Positions 53,589-64,000 of a stretch of 64,000 bases of DNA are shown here, one piece after another. Location of the stretch: NCBI RefSeq assembly GCF_025370935.1, contig NC_133491.1, positions 6,341,971 through 6,405,970 of the forward strand, read 5' to 3'. The stretch's first letter is position 1; every line of letters starts with the position of its first letter. Made by a program: the position numbers and the translations under genes. Source of the DNA: Choristoneura fumiferana. Taxonomy: Eukaryota > Arthropoda > Insecta > Lepidoptera > Tortricidae. The notes under the pieces were generated by a model. The model saw nothing but the letters and a program-made list of their open reading frames with translations. It was not told the DNA's origin and searched no databases.

Positions 53589-54222
53589 TTTTTAGGGTTC
53601 CGTAGCCAAAATGGCAAAAACGGAACCCTTATAGTATCGCCATGTCTGTCTGTCTATCTGTCTGTCCGTCCGCGGCTTTGCTGAGGGACTATCAATCCTA
53701 GAAAGCTGTAATTTGGCACGAATATATATGCCGACAAAATGGTACAATAAAAATTAAAAAAAATTTTTTTTAGTGTACCTCCCATAGACGTAAAGTGGAG
53801 GTGATTTTCTTTTCTCATACAACCTTATAGTATGAGGTATCATTAGATAGGTCTTTCAAAATCATAAAGGGGTTGTTAAAACGATTTTTCGATTCGGTGA
53901 TTTGTTTGCAAAATATTCAACTTTAAAGTGCAAATTTTCATTAAAATCGAACGCCCCTCCCTCTAAAATCTAAACCGGTGGGTCGAAAAATTTGAAAAAA
54001 TTCAGGATAGTAGTAAGTATATCAAACTTACAAGGAAAACTGTAACGGTTAAGTTTTCTTAAGAATTATTAGTAGTTTAAGAGTAAATAGCAGCCTAAGG
54101 TACCTAAACTTGGAATATTACGTACAAAATACGAAATCCTTCGAAAAATATTTCTTAATTTTTTCGTAATGGCTGCGGAACCCTATTTCGGGCGTGTCCG
54201 ACTCGCTCTTGGTCGGTTTTTT
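53589..54222 (+). mobile_element. 'ttagggttccgtagccaaaatgg' element, copy 2
   Basis: tttttagggttccgtagcca to gtgtccgactcgctcttggtcggttttttg. About 634 bp, same ends as 31031-31728, no ORF. Confidence 0.65.
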
Positions 54223-54733
54223 GTAGTTATGCCACCTACAACCAAGTAGCTACTAAATACTTTTTGCTTTATCCATTACAGAAGCCGCGAGTGTCCATGG
54301 GTGGCGGGGATTGCTTACCGATAGGAGACTCTCATGCTTGTTTGTTTACTATATTGTAAAAAACAAGGAATAAAACAATTCTAGTAATTAGTACAGAGCA
54401 GGTACAGGTTTTTTCACAAAAATATGTGGGTTTTAATCATTATTATTATTAGCAACAATGCCCCTAATTTCATCTGGAATACGTTTTATCGCGCGCTTGC
54501 GGAAACTACGAGTAGGTTGTACTTATACCTAGTTTTCCGGAATGAAAATTATTCTATGTCCTTTCCAGAGTCTACTATCTCATGCTGGAAATGTTAAAAG
54601 CCAGCCATGTACTTAGTTTTATGATACTATTAATGTATTTTTCTCAAAAATGTCCGTAAAAGTTGACATTATTCTTTACATATCAGAAGGTGAAGTGCAT
54701 AGTTTATGGTCAGCGAAAAATTAAAAAGTTAAA

Positions 54734-54785
54734 ACGATTGCAGGCGCGCTAGCTGAACAATAATAAATTAGCGCGCCTGCAATCA
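54734..54785. repeat. Short hairpin, 16-17-bp arms
   Basis: gattgcaggcgcgctag and tagcgcgcctgcaatc with a 19-bp loop. GC-rich arms in AT-rich DNA. Confidence 0.7.
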
Positions 54786-55101
54786 GTCACATTTTTTTTT
54801 TTAAAGTTAAAAAGGCCATGGAAATGTTAGCACAAGTCGTATACAGCCAAGTCTAATAATGGCCGGTATCAGATATTTTGTTGGAACTCCGGACTTTTTC
54901 TATTGGGTCTGAAATAGCTTGTGGTGTTTTCGGTGGAAAAATACACCTTCAGTTTATTTTTAATGAAAAAAGGCGGGAAAGCATAAGAAAAATATTGGAA
55001 TAAAATTAAATTTTATAATAGGTATATTTTGAGAAAAAGTTTATTCTACTTATTTCAGAATTATTCAACATTTTTGAGAAAAGCTTTATATTAGTCTCAG
55101 C

Positions 55102-55194
55102 TGGAATAGCAATTGCTGGCTTCGTATTAGTTAAACGGACTCGCAAGCTCGTCCGTTTAATACTCATACTCAGCCAGCAATTGCCTACTTCCAG
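55102..55194. repeat. 93-bp hairpin
   Basis: Arms tggaatagcaattgctggc ... agttaaacggac and gtccgtttaatact ... gccagcaattgcctacttcca, loop of about 10 bp. Could be a MITE or a small-RNA precursor; no target duplication visible. Confidence 0.65.
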
Positions 55195-57059
55195 GCCACG
55201 ACAATAATCTACTATTATGTTCATTTATTTGGTCAATACCGCTTTGCCCACCGTGGAAGAGCGGGTCTGGTGACACAAGTATTATCTATGCTTCAATGGA
55301 GGCACATTTTAAAACACAAAGGTTAACTATTAAACTTTTTAATTTTTTCTTTCGTCTCCATACCAAATTTGATCACGATCAGTTGAGTACTTTATGCGTG
55401 AAAGTATAAGAAACAGACAACCATAACATTACTTAAGATTCCATGTAATAACTAATTATTTGACATGGATATCGATATACCCAAATCTACTGTCATACTT
55501 GATCTTGGGCTGATCAATAAGTATGTGGTGGTTATCATAGTGATTTGGTGTTTTTATTTTCAAATAAATTAAGTGGCATAATATCGCATGCTTAGTAATA
55601 AACGGTCTTAACTCAAAAATCGTGAATTTTGGCAAATCGAGTTTAAGTAATTAGCACTTCTCGTTTCCGTTGAATTATTTGGTAGGATTTAATTTTGTTT
55701 ACTATGTTTTTTATAATTCCTAACGTTGTATATAATGTCTACTTGCACTTTTTTCTTATAAACCAATTTGTTTTTATATATTTAATAATATTGCTAAGGT
55801 TTAAAAAAAACATTGCATTCATATATCACTTTATTACAAAATGTAGCAAAATGTAGCGAAATAATAAAAATAATAAATGATGCAAGTCTTTATACAACAC
55901 CAAGTATTCAAGGATTATTTTTAATAAAACGAGGCAATCCGAATTACATCACTTCATTTTGCGTTTGATTTTTGTGCTAAAAAGAAGTAAATCCAAATAT
56001 GCTTTTATTTGCTTAAAAGTTATTCAAAATACTCATGTTTTCCTTCTTGCAATAACGATCTATCTTCAAATGGCTCACGAAAGCCAACTTCTTGCTCGCA
56101 AGTAAGTCGGAACATGACTGAAGTTAGCTGCTTTAGCACCAAATGAAATTTGCAATTTTGTTAAAAGTAAAACGCACCAAGTCGTGCTATCTCTTTATAA
56201 TACCCGATTTAGGCTGGTTTAAGAAAGAGAGCCGATAGTGCTCTCAGATATAAGCCGTTTTAGTACAATAACTAAATTTTCGCCAATTTTGAGTTAGGCC
56301 CGTTTATTACTGAGCATGCGATATGTCTGTCTACCCTATCGACATCCCTGCTCCCTTTACTTTATGAAACGTCTATCTCTAGGTATTGATAATAATGCTC
56401 GACGAATTCGACTCTACATCACTTCAAGTTCGCATTACTATTTCTTTTTCTAATACTTTAGCAAACAAGGGGTGTTCAATCTTATAGTGTGTGTATAAAA
56501 TGTGTCAAGCTTTGGCGCTGCGGAACCAGGGCGTTGCGTCGATACAATAAAGTCACGCGGACATTTGACGCGAGCATACAAACATACATTGTGCGGCTTT
56601 ATTAGGGTTCCTGGGGAAATAGAACCTCATGTACACACTATTCTAAATAATAAGTATACATGGGAGACGTGAAGTCTTTGTTCTAGTCTTAACTTTTCGA
56701 AAGCTCATCCACTTTCATTGACAGCAATATCACTGTGCGATTAACTACCAATTAAAATAACGAGCTCATAGTATGAGTGTAAATGATGGATGCTGGCGCT
56801 GGATTTATTGAGGGCGAAAGTAAAAGATATGGGTCGAGATAGTGATGTGCTTAGGGTTCAGGTACATGTGCGCGTCAGTCGGCTGTTAGAGGGCAACTGG
56901 ATCAAGGCAGCAAGGTGACACACACACATACATGTTCCCGCGCACACACATTTATTTTACGTACAAACAGAGGCAAACAAACAGGTAAGTACCTTCATTT
57001 TTTCTCAACTATTTATATAAACTACCCTAATTTAATTTCGAGTTTTTTTTTGTTTTCAG

Positions 57060-57121
57060 GTGCAGCTCTGCGCGTCGTCTACAATGAGTATAAACAGATT
57101 ATGACCGCCTTCAAAGGATAA
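57060..57121 (+). CDS. Weak candidate terminal exon
   Basis: After a T-rich tract and ttttcag comes (G)GAALRVVYNEYKQIMTAFKG then TAA. A donor gtaagt 75 bases upstream (56985) is in the matching phase, but the open frame before it has no ATG (open only from 56855). Sequence looks protein-like but matches nothing I know. May be chance. Confidence 0.2.
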
Positions 57122-57168
57122 TATAGATTATCGAATCTATTTCCTTGGACAATAAACTAGAAAATCAT

Positions 57169-57230
57169 TATCATCATCATCAGTCGGAAGACGTCCACTT
57201 TTGAATTAGAGGCCTCGCCACTTGCATCCA
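57169..57230 (-). repeat. RTE-like LINE tail scrap, antisense
   Basis: atcatcatcatcagtcggaagacgtccact ... ccacttgcatccaca in the order of 48662-48757 but shorter. Confidence 0.55.
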
Positions 57231-57239
57231 CAGAATCTA

Positions 57240-58360
57240 GAGTATGTTTGTTTGTTAGTTATGCTTTAAATCTTAAAGTTATCAATTGATTGTGATAAAT
57301 TTGTTTTATGGAGATGGTTTGTCATCCTGATAACTATTGTTATCCTGGAAAATTATATAGTTCCCGCGGGCGCGCGATAAAATAAATGAACGCAGATGAA
57401 GTTGCGAGCAGCACATAGTGTTCAATACATGATTGAACATTAATAGGAACCTTTAGTTCCATTTCTTTTACTTCTCTTTAGTAGTCCGCCTGGCAACACT
57501 AGTTGTACAAAATGCTTTGCAATGCAAGCTCAACATATTATATTGTAAAATTGTTTGTTCCATAATAAACAAGTTTATTAAAACATTCTACTCTGTTATT
57601 TTACTCAACACATACTAGTATGCTATAAATATTAATTGAGTGGGAAAAAGATTAATGTAAAATCAAGGAAAAAATTACAAATATTTGGCCACAGACGGCA
57701 GCCGCCAATGCGGCCAAAAGTATGAACGCTACCACAACGCTGCTCTAAATAAACAAGATTGAAATTGTTTTTTTTTAATTAGTCATAGGCAATAGCTCAA
57801 TACAATGTCGAGCAGGCGGCTAATTGATAGCCGATCGGAAACAATGAATAATACGGCTGTGTCGAAAATTGGAATCGACAAAGACCCTCGCACTGATAGG
57901 ATTCCAACGAATACAGGTCAATTAAACCTTATACATTCAACTGAGTCAGTTCCCACCCTAAAATCACTTAACAATAGAACCCATTTCGCCACAATACAAT
58001 ATTATAAGCCTCTTGCGTTAATTGCTTTCAACAAAAGTAATTTGAGGTAACAATTTCTGAAATAAATCGGAGGAGTTTTGTCGAATAGTTGGAGCTAGTT
58101 CAATTTGGTTTTATGGAATGCAATTAATTATTTGTTGCTGTACACAATTTTTACACGAAAACGGTCCAAGCCGGATTTATGAGCCATTAAAGTCCAATTT
58201 TGAATCACGTGATTTTTTTCAGTAGTTAAAATAAGCTCATATATTTATATAAATAAGTTACAAACAAAAAAAATGTATGACTAGGTGCATGTTTTCGCAA
58301 AGTACTGAACACAACAAAACTTCAGCTGTTCGGCACCATATTCTATTAATTAAAATACCT
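57240..58360. other. Intergenic, no gene recognised
   Basis: AT-rich. The 81-codon ORF at 57805-58050 has an ATG but no motif and no splice support. Confidence 0.4.
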
Positions 58361-58375
58361 TATTCTTACTGTTTA

Positions 58376-58691
58376 CTGAGGAGCTGTGGTGGCCTAGTGG
58401 TTTGACCTATCGCCTCTCAAGCAGAGGGTCGTGGGTTCAAACCCCGGCTCGCACCTCTGAGTTTTTCGAAATTCATGTGCGGAAATACATTTGAAATTTA
58501 CCACGAGCTTTGCGGTGAAGGAAAACATCGTGAGGAAACCTGCAGAAACCTGCGAAGCAATTCAATGGTGCGTGAGAAGTTCCCAATCCGCACTGGGCCC
58601 GCGTGGGAACTATGGCCCAAGCCCTCTTGTTCTGAGAGGAGGCCTGTGCCCAGCAGTGGGACGTATATAGGCTGGGATGATGATGATGATG
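58376..58691 (+). mobile_element. GAT-tailed tRNA-SINE, full-length copy with target duplication
   Basis: An exact 14-bp duplication ATTCTTACTGTTTA (58362-58375 and 58692-58705) flanks 316 bp. tRNA-like head with gtggcctagtggtttgacc (box A region) and gggttcaaacccc (box B), then the body and tail tatataggctgggatgatga tgatgatg. Serves as reference for copies at 2415, 5272, 9646, 23105, 32541 and 50421. Confidence 0.92.
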
Positions 58692-58705
58692 ATTCTTACT
58701 GTTTA

Positions 58706-61700
58706 TACATATATACTCGTACTTATGGTAATCCTAATTTGCATTTATTCTCTTTCAGTTATCTAGACTAAAATCTATACTGCAAAAAATCTCATGTCGT
58801 TATAATAAGATACACAAAAAGACCGGCTAATCATTAGTAGTTCTCTGATCCCAAACGAATTTGTTTATGACCCTTTTCGTGTAACGATAATAAAAACAAT
58901 GAAAAAGGAATACAGATTTTTAAAAACAATTCAAATAGATAATGTAACCTAATATCCTTTTCCTAAGTTGTTACACTATGTTAAGCTATGGGTAATTTTT
59001 ATTTTTTTATACTATCCGACATTTATTCAAAGTAAAATTCCAAAACCCTTAAATGCTAGAGAAATATTTTTTTCTTCAATTTTTACACGGTTTTTTAGTT
59101 TCATGCAACATAAACGCAATTTGTGGGAGTTCCATGGAAAATTAGGATAACAAACCAACTGCTGAATCTAATGTACCTACCGATTGTGCGGTTTAAATCA
59201 AATATTTTATTCGAAGCTGCGGATAAAGGTTTTGTTTTTCGTTCGTCAATAAGTTGCCCTAGTTACTTTGGTCAAAGCGAATGCAGCGCCCGACCTACCC
59301 CGCCCGGCGACGCGACCGCAAGGTATCAAAGCGAGGTTGATCGTATTTTCGAGATCGTTAAATCCGTTCTAGAGCGACCTCGCTTCTTTTGATCGCCTTG
59401 TTGTACTTTATTAGCAGTTGTAAACAGAGAGGACGGCCGGAGGAAATTCCGACATTGTTGCTTACGACAGTTGAATATGGGAACGGCGATGCGAGCGTGC
59501 TTACTTTTCTAACAGCTTTGTAAAATTGATATTACAAAATGATGTGAAATATTGAGTGTGGCAAACAATGAAACATGCAACTGAAATTTAAAAGAAATGA
59601 AATAGTTTATTGATTCAGGCGTTATCGTATCATTTTTTGAAAAATAGGGTTGTGTTTGACCAGAATAAATGCAGATGGTAAGCAAAGTTGCGGCTAAAGA
59701 TGGAGTAGGTCATGTACCTATCTGCTTTACCCAGTAAATGTGCTTTTGCCCTAGATTTTATGACGGTCAGATTGTAATGTCAAGAGTTTACATATCAAAT
59801 GCGAAAGAGTGTGTCCAAGTATATGTGTGTTGGTCTTCTTCACGGTAAAACGGTAACGGTAGCACGTTATGCCGCGTAAAGGATTAGCCAATATATTTAG
59901 CTTATTATTCAGTTACATGTTTATTTATTGTCATAGTTGATTCTATATTAATGGCACTCTGGACAAAAACAAGCGATGTGAATGTATTTTGTTAGTTAGT
60001 AAGTTTGGCTGTTTCCACAACATGTCTTCCGAATTCAAATGTGGGACGAATAGGTACTTTATTCTTAGCTAACATTGTGTGCAAGCGTAAAATATTGACA
60101 AAAGTATTATCTTGACCCAGATTAAAAATCGCGAAAGCTTTTATAAGCCAAGTTATGTGTTTCATGGCAGCAAGCATTATAAAAGCGGTGGGCGGAGCAC
60201 GACATTCGTTGTACGTCACCGCATGTTATCGCGTCCAGAGAGAGTTGTCTCAGTTTGACATCTTGTGTTTTTTTAAACCGCACGAAAAAGACCGGATAAG
60301 GATTGTATTGAGTATAACTCTTTATTGTACGGTCAAGAACTTTAATTCATGAACCACTATGGAACCATTTCACAGTAAGTTATAGTGACACTGCATTGAC
60401 CAGTGGAAAAGCAACAATGACGACTTGCTATTCCATGCTTGCTTTCCGAGTAAAACAACTGAAGTGATCTCGATGTGTATGTATAGCAGCAGTATATTAT
60501 TAACAAACAATTGAAATTCAATTTGGTTTCAGGACAGCCAACTATCAGTGGAAAGTTAATGATCAGCAGTTCCTCTTCCGGACGCTGGCAACTAAGAAAC
60601 GTTTATTAGCACCAAAGCAAAAAAAAACGTTCGAATTTTGAAAAAGAGCATCGGTTGCGTAACCGGCGCTGAAAATACGTTGTTTCCCGCGTCCGCTGAC
60701 CTTGATGACGACACTGATAGATCGCGCGCGCCTTCGCCTGCGCACAGAGCTACCAACATGACATGGAAAAAATAATTGCCAAAGACACAAGCACCAATAC
60801 CTACATCTCGACACATAACAATTTTCAGCCAGTAACAAAAACTTAAAAACTCTGCATATTTCCTAGGCCACAACCACTCAATAAAATATTTTTACTGCAT
60901 TATTTTATAAACCGCATCTTTTAGTGGTAATATATGGCAGACATTAAAAATTGGCGCTTGCTGTTTACGCCAAACAAGTGATATAAACGACGCTTATCAG
61001 TTGTTTTCTCAATATAAACTAGCAAGTAACATTTGTCACTCTTTAATAGTGTCATTCGCACCAAAAATTCCCAACTCCGTTTTTACGTTGCTAATCGTAA
61101 ATCTTCCTATTTATTGGACACTTTATACAGGCCAGAATTCAACAAAACTAAAGCGCGTTTGTTTCTGAGCCATTTAAAAACATTTAAAAAGATCATTAAT
61201 ATAGATTGAAAACACAAAACGAAGATTCTTGTAAGCAACGACGAAAATAAATGTTCAGAAACTTCTTATAAGATCCTGTCATTCAAATGTTGGGGCTTCG
61301 TTGTTGTACGATAACAAAACCACTGTCTTTATGAGTGATATAAGTTTACGTTCATTCTAGATATTTCAGTCCGTATTTTACTGTTTGATATACAAGTTTT
61401 ACTGTCAGGTATAACGTCAAAACTAGTTAGCTCACTTGGGTTCGGCCGTGGGTGTTATTTTGTTATAGAATTCACGAATTATTTAGACATAAAAGATTTG
61501 GCGATATAAACGATGGTTATATGTACTGAAGATAACTAACACAGCGTGATACTAAACTATCATTTAAATTACCATTTAGGTATTTAGAGTACAGTAGTTA
61601 TTTAATACGAAGCCAGCGTTTTACAACGGTTTATTAACGTCTGATTTTAACGTATAGCAATTAATGAAGGTATGCGAATTTGATTACCGTCGTAACATCA

Positions 61701-61880
61701 TGAAAACATTACATCATTCTCAATTAGCTCTCGATTCGAGTGCCCTCGTCAATCCTAATAGTATTTCCAATACAATAGACGCATTTCTGAATTCATATTA
61801 CAGCCGGGTCTATATTGTTAAAATACGTTTGCAAAGTTTCATTTCATTGTATAATTTCAGGTAATTTTAGAATTATACTG
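58706..61880. other. Intergenic, no gene recognised
   Basis: A GC-richer patch with inverted gaggttgatcg / cgacctc pieces at 59280-59395, a one-ended TACGGTCAAG MITE at 60330-60425, and a possible TATA motif (tataaaag at 60177). Overlapping minus-strand ORFs at 60563-60873 look like chance. Confidence 0.4.
60330..60425. repeat. TACGGTCAAG MITE, one-ended copy
   Basis: gtacggtcaagaactttaat tcatgaaccactatggaacc, as 23439-23480; the other end is absent. Confidence 0.55.
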
Positions 61881-61887
61881 ACTGACC

Positions 61888-62178
61888 TTTACCCGTGGAT
61901 CCTCTCGTTTTAACCAATGGGTCTGGCATTTGAATTGAAACATTGAAATTTTACGAAAATCCTTTGGGAATTCCTAGAAATTTACTACCTACGTTTTCAT
62001 TAAGATTACATAAGAAACAACCGCGTCCAATTTCAAATATTTAACTTGGCGGTTGAAGTTGAGATTTAATCCCAACCCTGTCAGAAAATCCGGATAAAAA
62101 GTTATTGCATATATTCAGCTATCTATATGCCAAATTCCATTCCGATCTAAGGCCAATGTAGCGCGAAGGATTAACAAA

Positions 62179-62240
<62 letters not shown>

Positions 62241-62288
62241 TGCATACGCTCACAAACTTTCGCATTTATAATATATATTGGTAGGATT
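61888..62288. repeat. Dispersed repeat with (CA)n expansion
   Basis: It opens acccgtggatcctctcgttt, includes cggataaaaagttattgcat, and ends tcacaaactttcgcatttat aatatatattggtaggat. A (CA)n run of about 56 bp (62181-62236) lies where the family has acatacacac. Confidence 0.7.
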
Positions 62289-62455
62289 AACCGAAACTTT
62301 TTTCATAAGATAAGATAAGATGATTTATTTGTAAAACATGAGTGATTAGTAGTCTTTATGAGATTGACTTGAGAAGCTAAATGAAATTGAATTTATTTGT
62401 ATTAAGCGTGTGATTACATTGATGTTAGTTACTATTAATATTGAACACACAGCTA

Positions 62456-62612
62456 TTACAATACAATACAATACAATATAATACAATTACTCTTTATTGT
62501 ACACCAGAAATAGTAAGCGATACAGAAAACAGGTACACAGAGAAAATTACAAGGTAAGCAATAGGCGGCCTTATCGCTTAAGAGCGATCTCTCAAGCGAT
62601 CTCTCTCTTGTA
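62456..62612 (-). repeat. Dispersed repeat tail, antisense
   Basis: A run of acaat repeats then actctttattgtacaccaga ... ggcggccttatcgcttaaga gcgatctctc. Same type of tail as 1297-1390. Confidence 0.5.
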
Positions 62613-63334
62613 AGCAAGCAAAATTTTTCGTCCTAAATTAATAAATTAATTTATCGTGGATTGAATTTTACTCGGCCAGTGCTAAAACTTTTTTACCGCA
62701 TCTATACATGCAACATCTTTACGTTTACGATTTTAAAGCCGCTGTTTTGTCATATTTCCCCAAAAGCCTGTAAAGTACTCAGGAGGCGAACTTTATGGAA
62801 TTTTCAGCGGTGCTGGTGCAAGACGCTTGCAATGCAACAAAACAACGGAGCTTAAAGGAGGGGGAAATATTTCAAGAATTTTCTGGTATAAGGCTTAGCG
62901 GCGTGCCAGTGCGGTGGCAACTTCAACAAGCAGAGTCGGGACGCTTTAGAAAGGCATAGATCGAAGACGCGAATTAACCTTTCGCTCCACGAAGACGCGA
63001 ATTAATCCACGCCTTATAATCCCAATGCAACTCTGCAGTTTTGACATTTAAAATCGAGTGAAATTATAGGTATATGGTATGTTTTATGTATATTTATTAT
63101 TGCTCTAATCTGAACCGCTTCTCGTTTTTTTTTATAAAACAATTCTGTATACCTACTGCCTCTACAGTTGGAATAAATATTTTTGTCAAATTAAATGAAT
63201 TTGTAAGAAATCTATTTATGTTTATGTAATAGAAATCTTAATAAAATCATATGTAAAGCTTTAATAACATTTATAATAAATTATACGTTTATTGTTCAAC
63301 CTTTTTAATGACCCAAAGATGAGGCTTTTTTGTC

Positions 63335-63376
63335 ACAGATATAGATCTAGATATAGATTTAGATCTATATCTGTGC
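63335..63376. repeat. 42-bp AT-rich palindrome
   Basis: cacagatatagatctagata followed by tagatttagatctatatctg tg: a nearly perfect inverted repeat around gatata/gatct units. Confidence 0.75.
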
Positions 63377-63442
63377 TTTTTGCAGTATTACAAAATAAGT
63401 ATGACATATTTTACAAGTAGTTTGCAGGTGGTAGGACCTTGT

Positions 63443-63700
63443 GCAAGGTCCGCCCGGATTGCTACCACCATCTTGCTCGCTAATCCTGCCATGAAGCAGC
63501 AGTGCTTGCACTGTTGTGTTTCGGCGTGGAGAGTAAGACAGCCGGTGAAATTACTGGCACCTGAGGTATTCCATCTTAGGCCTCTAGGTTGGCAACGCAT
63601 CTGCAATACCCCTGGCGTTGCAGATGTTTATGGGCGGTGGTGATCTCTTACCATCAGGAGACCCACTTGCTCGTTTTCCATTCAGTCGAATAAAAAAAAA
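63443..63700 (+). mobile_element. LINE/SINE 3' end, copy 2
   Basis: About 95 percent like 36177-36434 by eye over 250 bp (roughly a dozen differences), ending cattcagtcgaataaaaaaaaa. The A-run at the 3' end supports retrotransposition. Confidence 0.75.
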
Positions 63701-64000
63701 ATATTTCTAAGTTCAAATTACAATGCATGTTGTAAGTTGACATTTGTATTGTACTATGGCCTGCAAAAGTCGATGGACAATTCCAAAACATAATCGTCTG
63801 ACGCGAGAAACAGCGCCATCTATGTGTTTGAAGTGTATTAGCGGTATTTACTTATTTACTAACTTAGTTAGTTTATTAATATCTCACTAGATGGCGCTGG
63901 CGCTGACCTTAAAAAAATATTTTATACTCATGTTAGAAATTTTATATTTCGCTGCCGTAGTAACTAAATTATGTCCCTGCCTGGGTGGGACACCGTGAGA
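63701..64000. other. Right edge, no gene recognised
   Basis: The paired motif agcgccatctatgtg (63809) and tagatggcgctggcgct (63890) forms a loose inverted repeat; otherwise unremarkable. Confidence 0.4.

Noticed and set aside
60177..60260. Promoter with tataaaag
   Set aside because: No exon, donor or ORF downstream that looks real.
60563..60873. Overlapping 91- and 93-codon minus-strand ORFs
   Set aside because: Both are low-quality (runs of Cys, Phe), they overlap in different frames, and no motif is visible.
1..64000. Bacterial or viral genes transferred into the genome
   Set aside because: No frame resembled a bacterial or viral protein; all non-host proteins seen were remnants of LINEs or a Harbinger-type element.

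Overview
The window is nuclear DNA of an insect, almost certainly a moth or butterfly. It has long AT-rich introns, canonical GT-AG splice sites, and a dense load of dispersed elements typical of Lepidoptera: tRNA-derived SINEs ending in GAT repeats, RTE-like LINE tails, the dispersed repeat that opens with a 'cccgcggcttcgc' motif and ends in 'ttataatattagtaggat', and many palindromic MITEs. No bacterial operons, CRISPR arrays, rRNA genes or free-standing tRNA genes were seen.

Region 1 (about 755-18250, + strand) is a complete gene for the co-Smad of TGF-beta/BMP signalling, Medea/Smad4. I joined thirteen coding exons by hand; phases match at every junction and give a 748-residue protein with a full MH1 domain, a long Met/Pro-rich linker, an MH2 domain with the Smad4-specific helical insert, and the non-SSXS C-terminus of a co-Smad. 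A TE-poor 3' UTR of about 2.5 kb follows. The introns carry a tRNA-SINE with a 5' inversion that lands at a splice acceptor, a truncated RTE tail, a LINE split by a ~120-bp tandem array, and a PIF/Harbinger element whose target duplication lies inside a 5' splice site.

Region 2 (18428-27543) is intergenic and transposon-rich. Its main feature is a 2.85-kb terminal-inverted-repeat (TIR) element that holds a long imperfect inverted repeat, which itself carries a further MITE. Several MITEs and one hAT element with an exact 8-bp duplication follow.

Region 3 (about 28071-45520, + strand) is a second gene: a probable non-coding first exon, a 10-kb intron full of nested elements, one short and one very long coding exon, and a short last exon. 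The predicted protein (770 residues) is Pro/Gln/Asn/Ser-rich and largely disordered, with a conserved-looking N-terminal block, a polyproline stretch, repeated P-P-W motifs and a PDLIM/Zasp-like C-terminal block. It is probably a cytoskeletal or Z-disc-associated protein; I do not assign a name.

Region 4 (45521-64000) shows no convincing gene. It contains an 866-bp TIR element with a 4-bp duplication, a second repeat-rich element sharing a 51-bp GC-rich core with it in opposite orientation, SINEs, LINE tails, hairpins, and one weak candidate terminal exon at 57060-57121. The two genes are adjacent and co-oriented, but nothing in the sequence shows that they act together.
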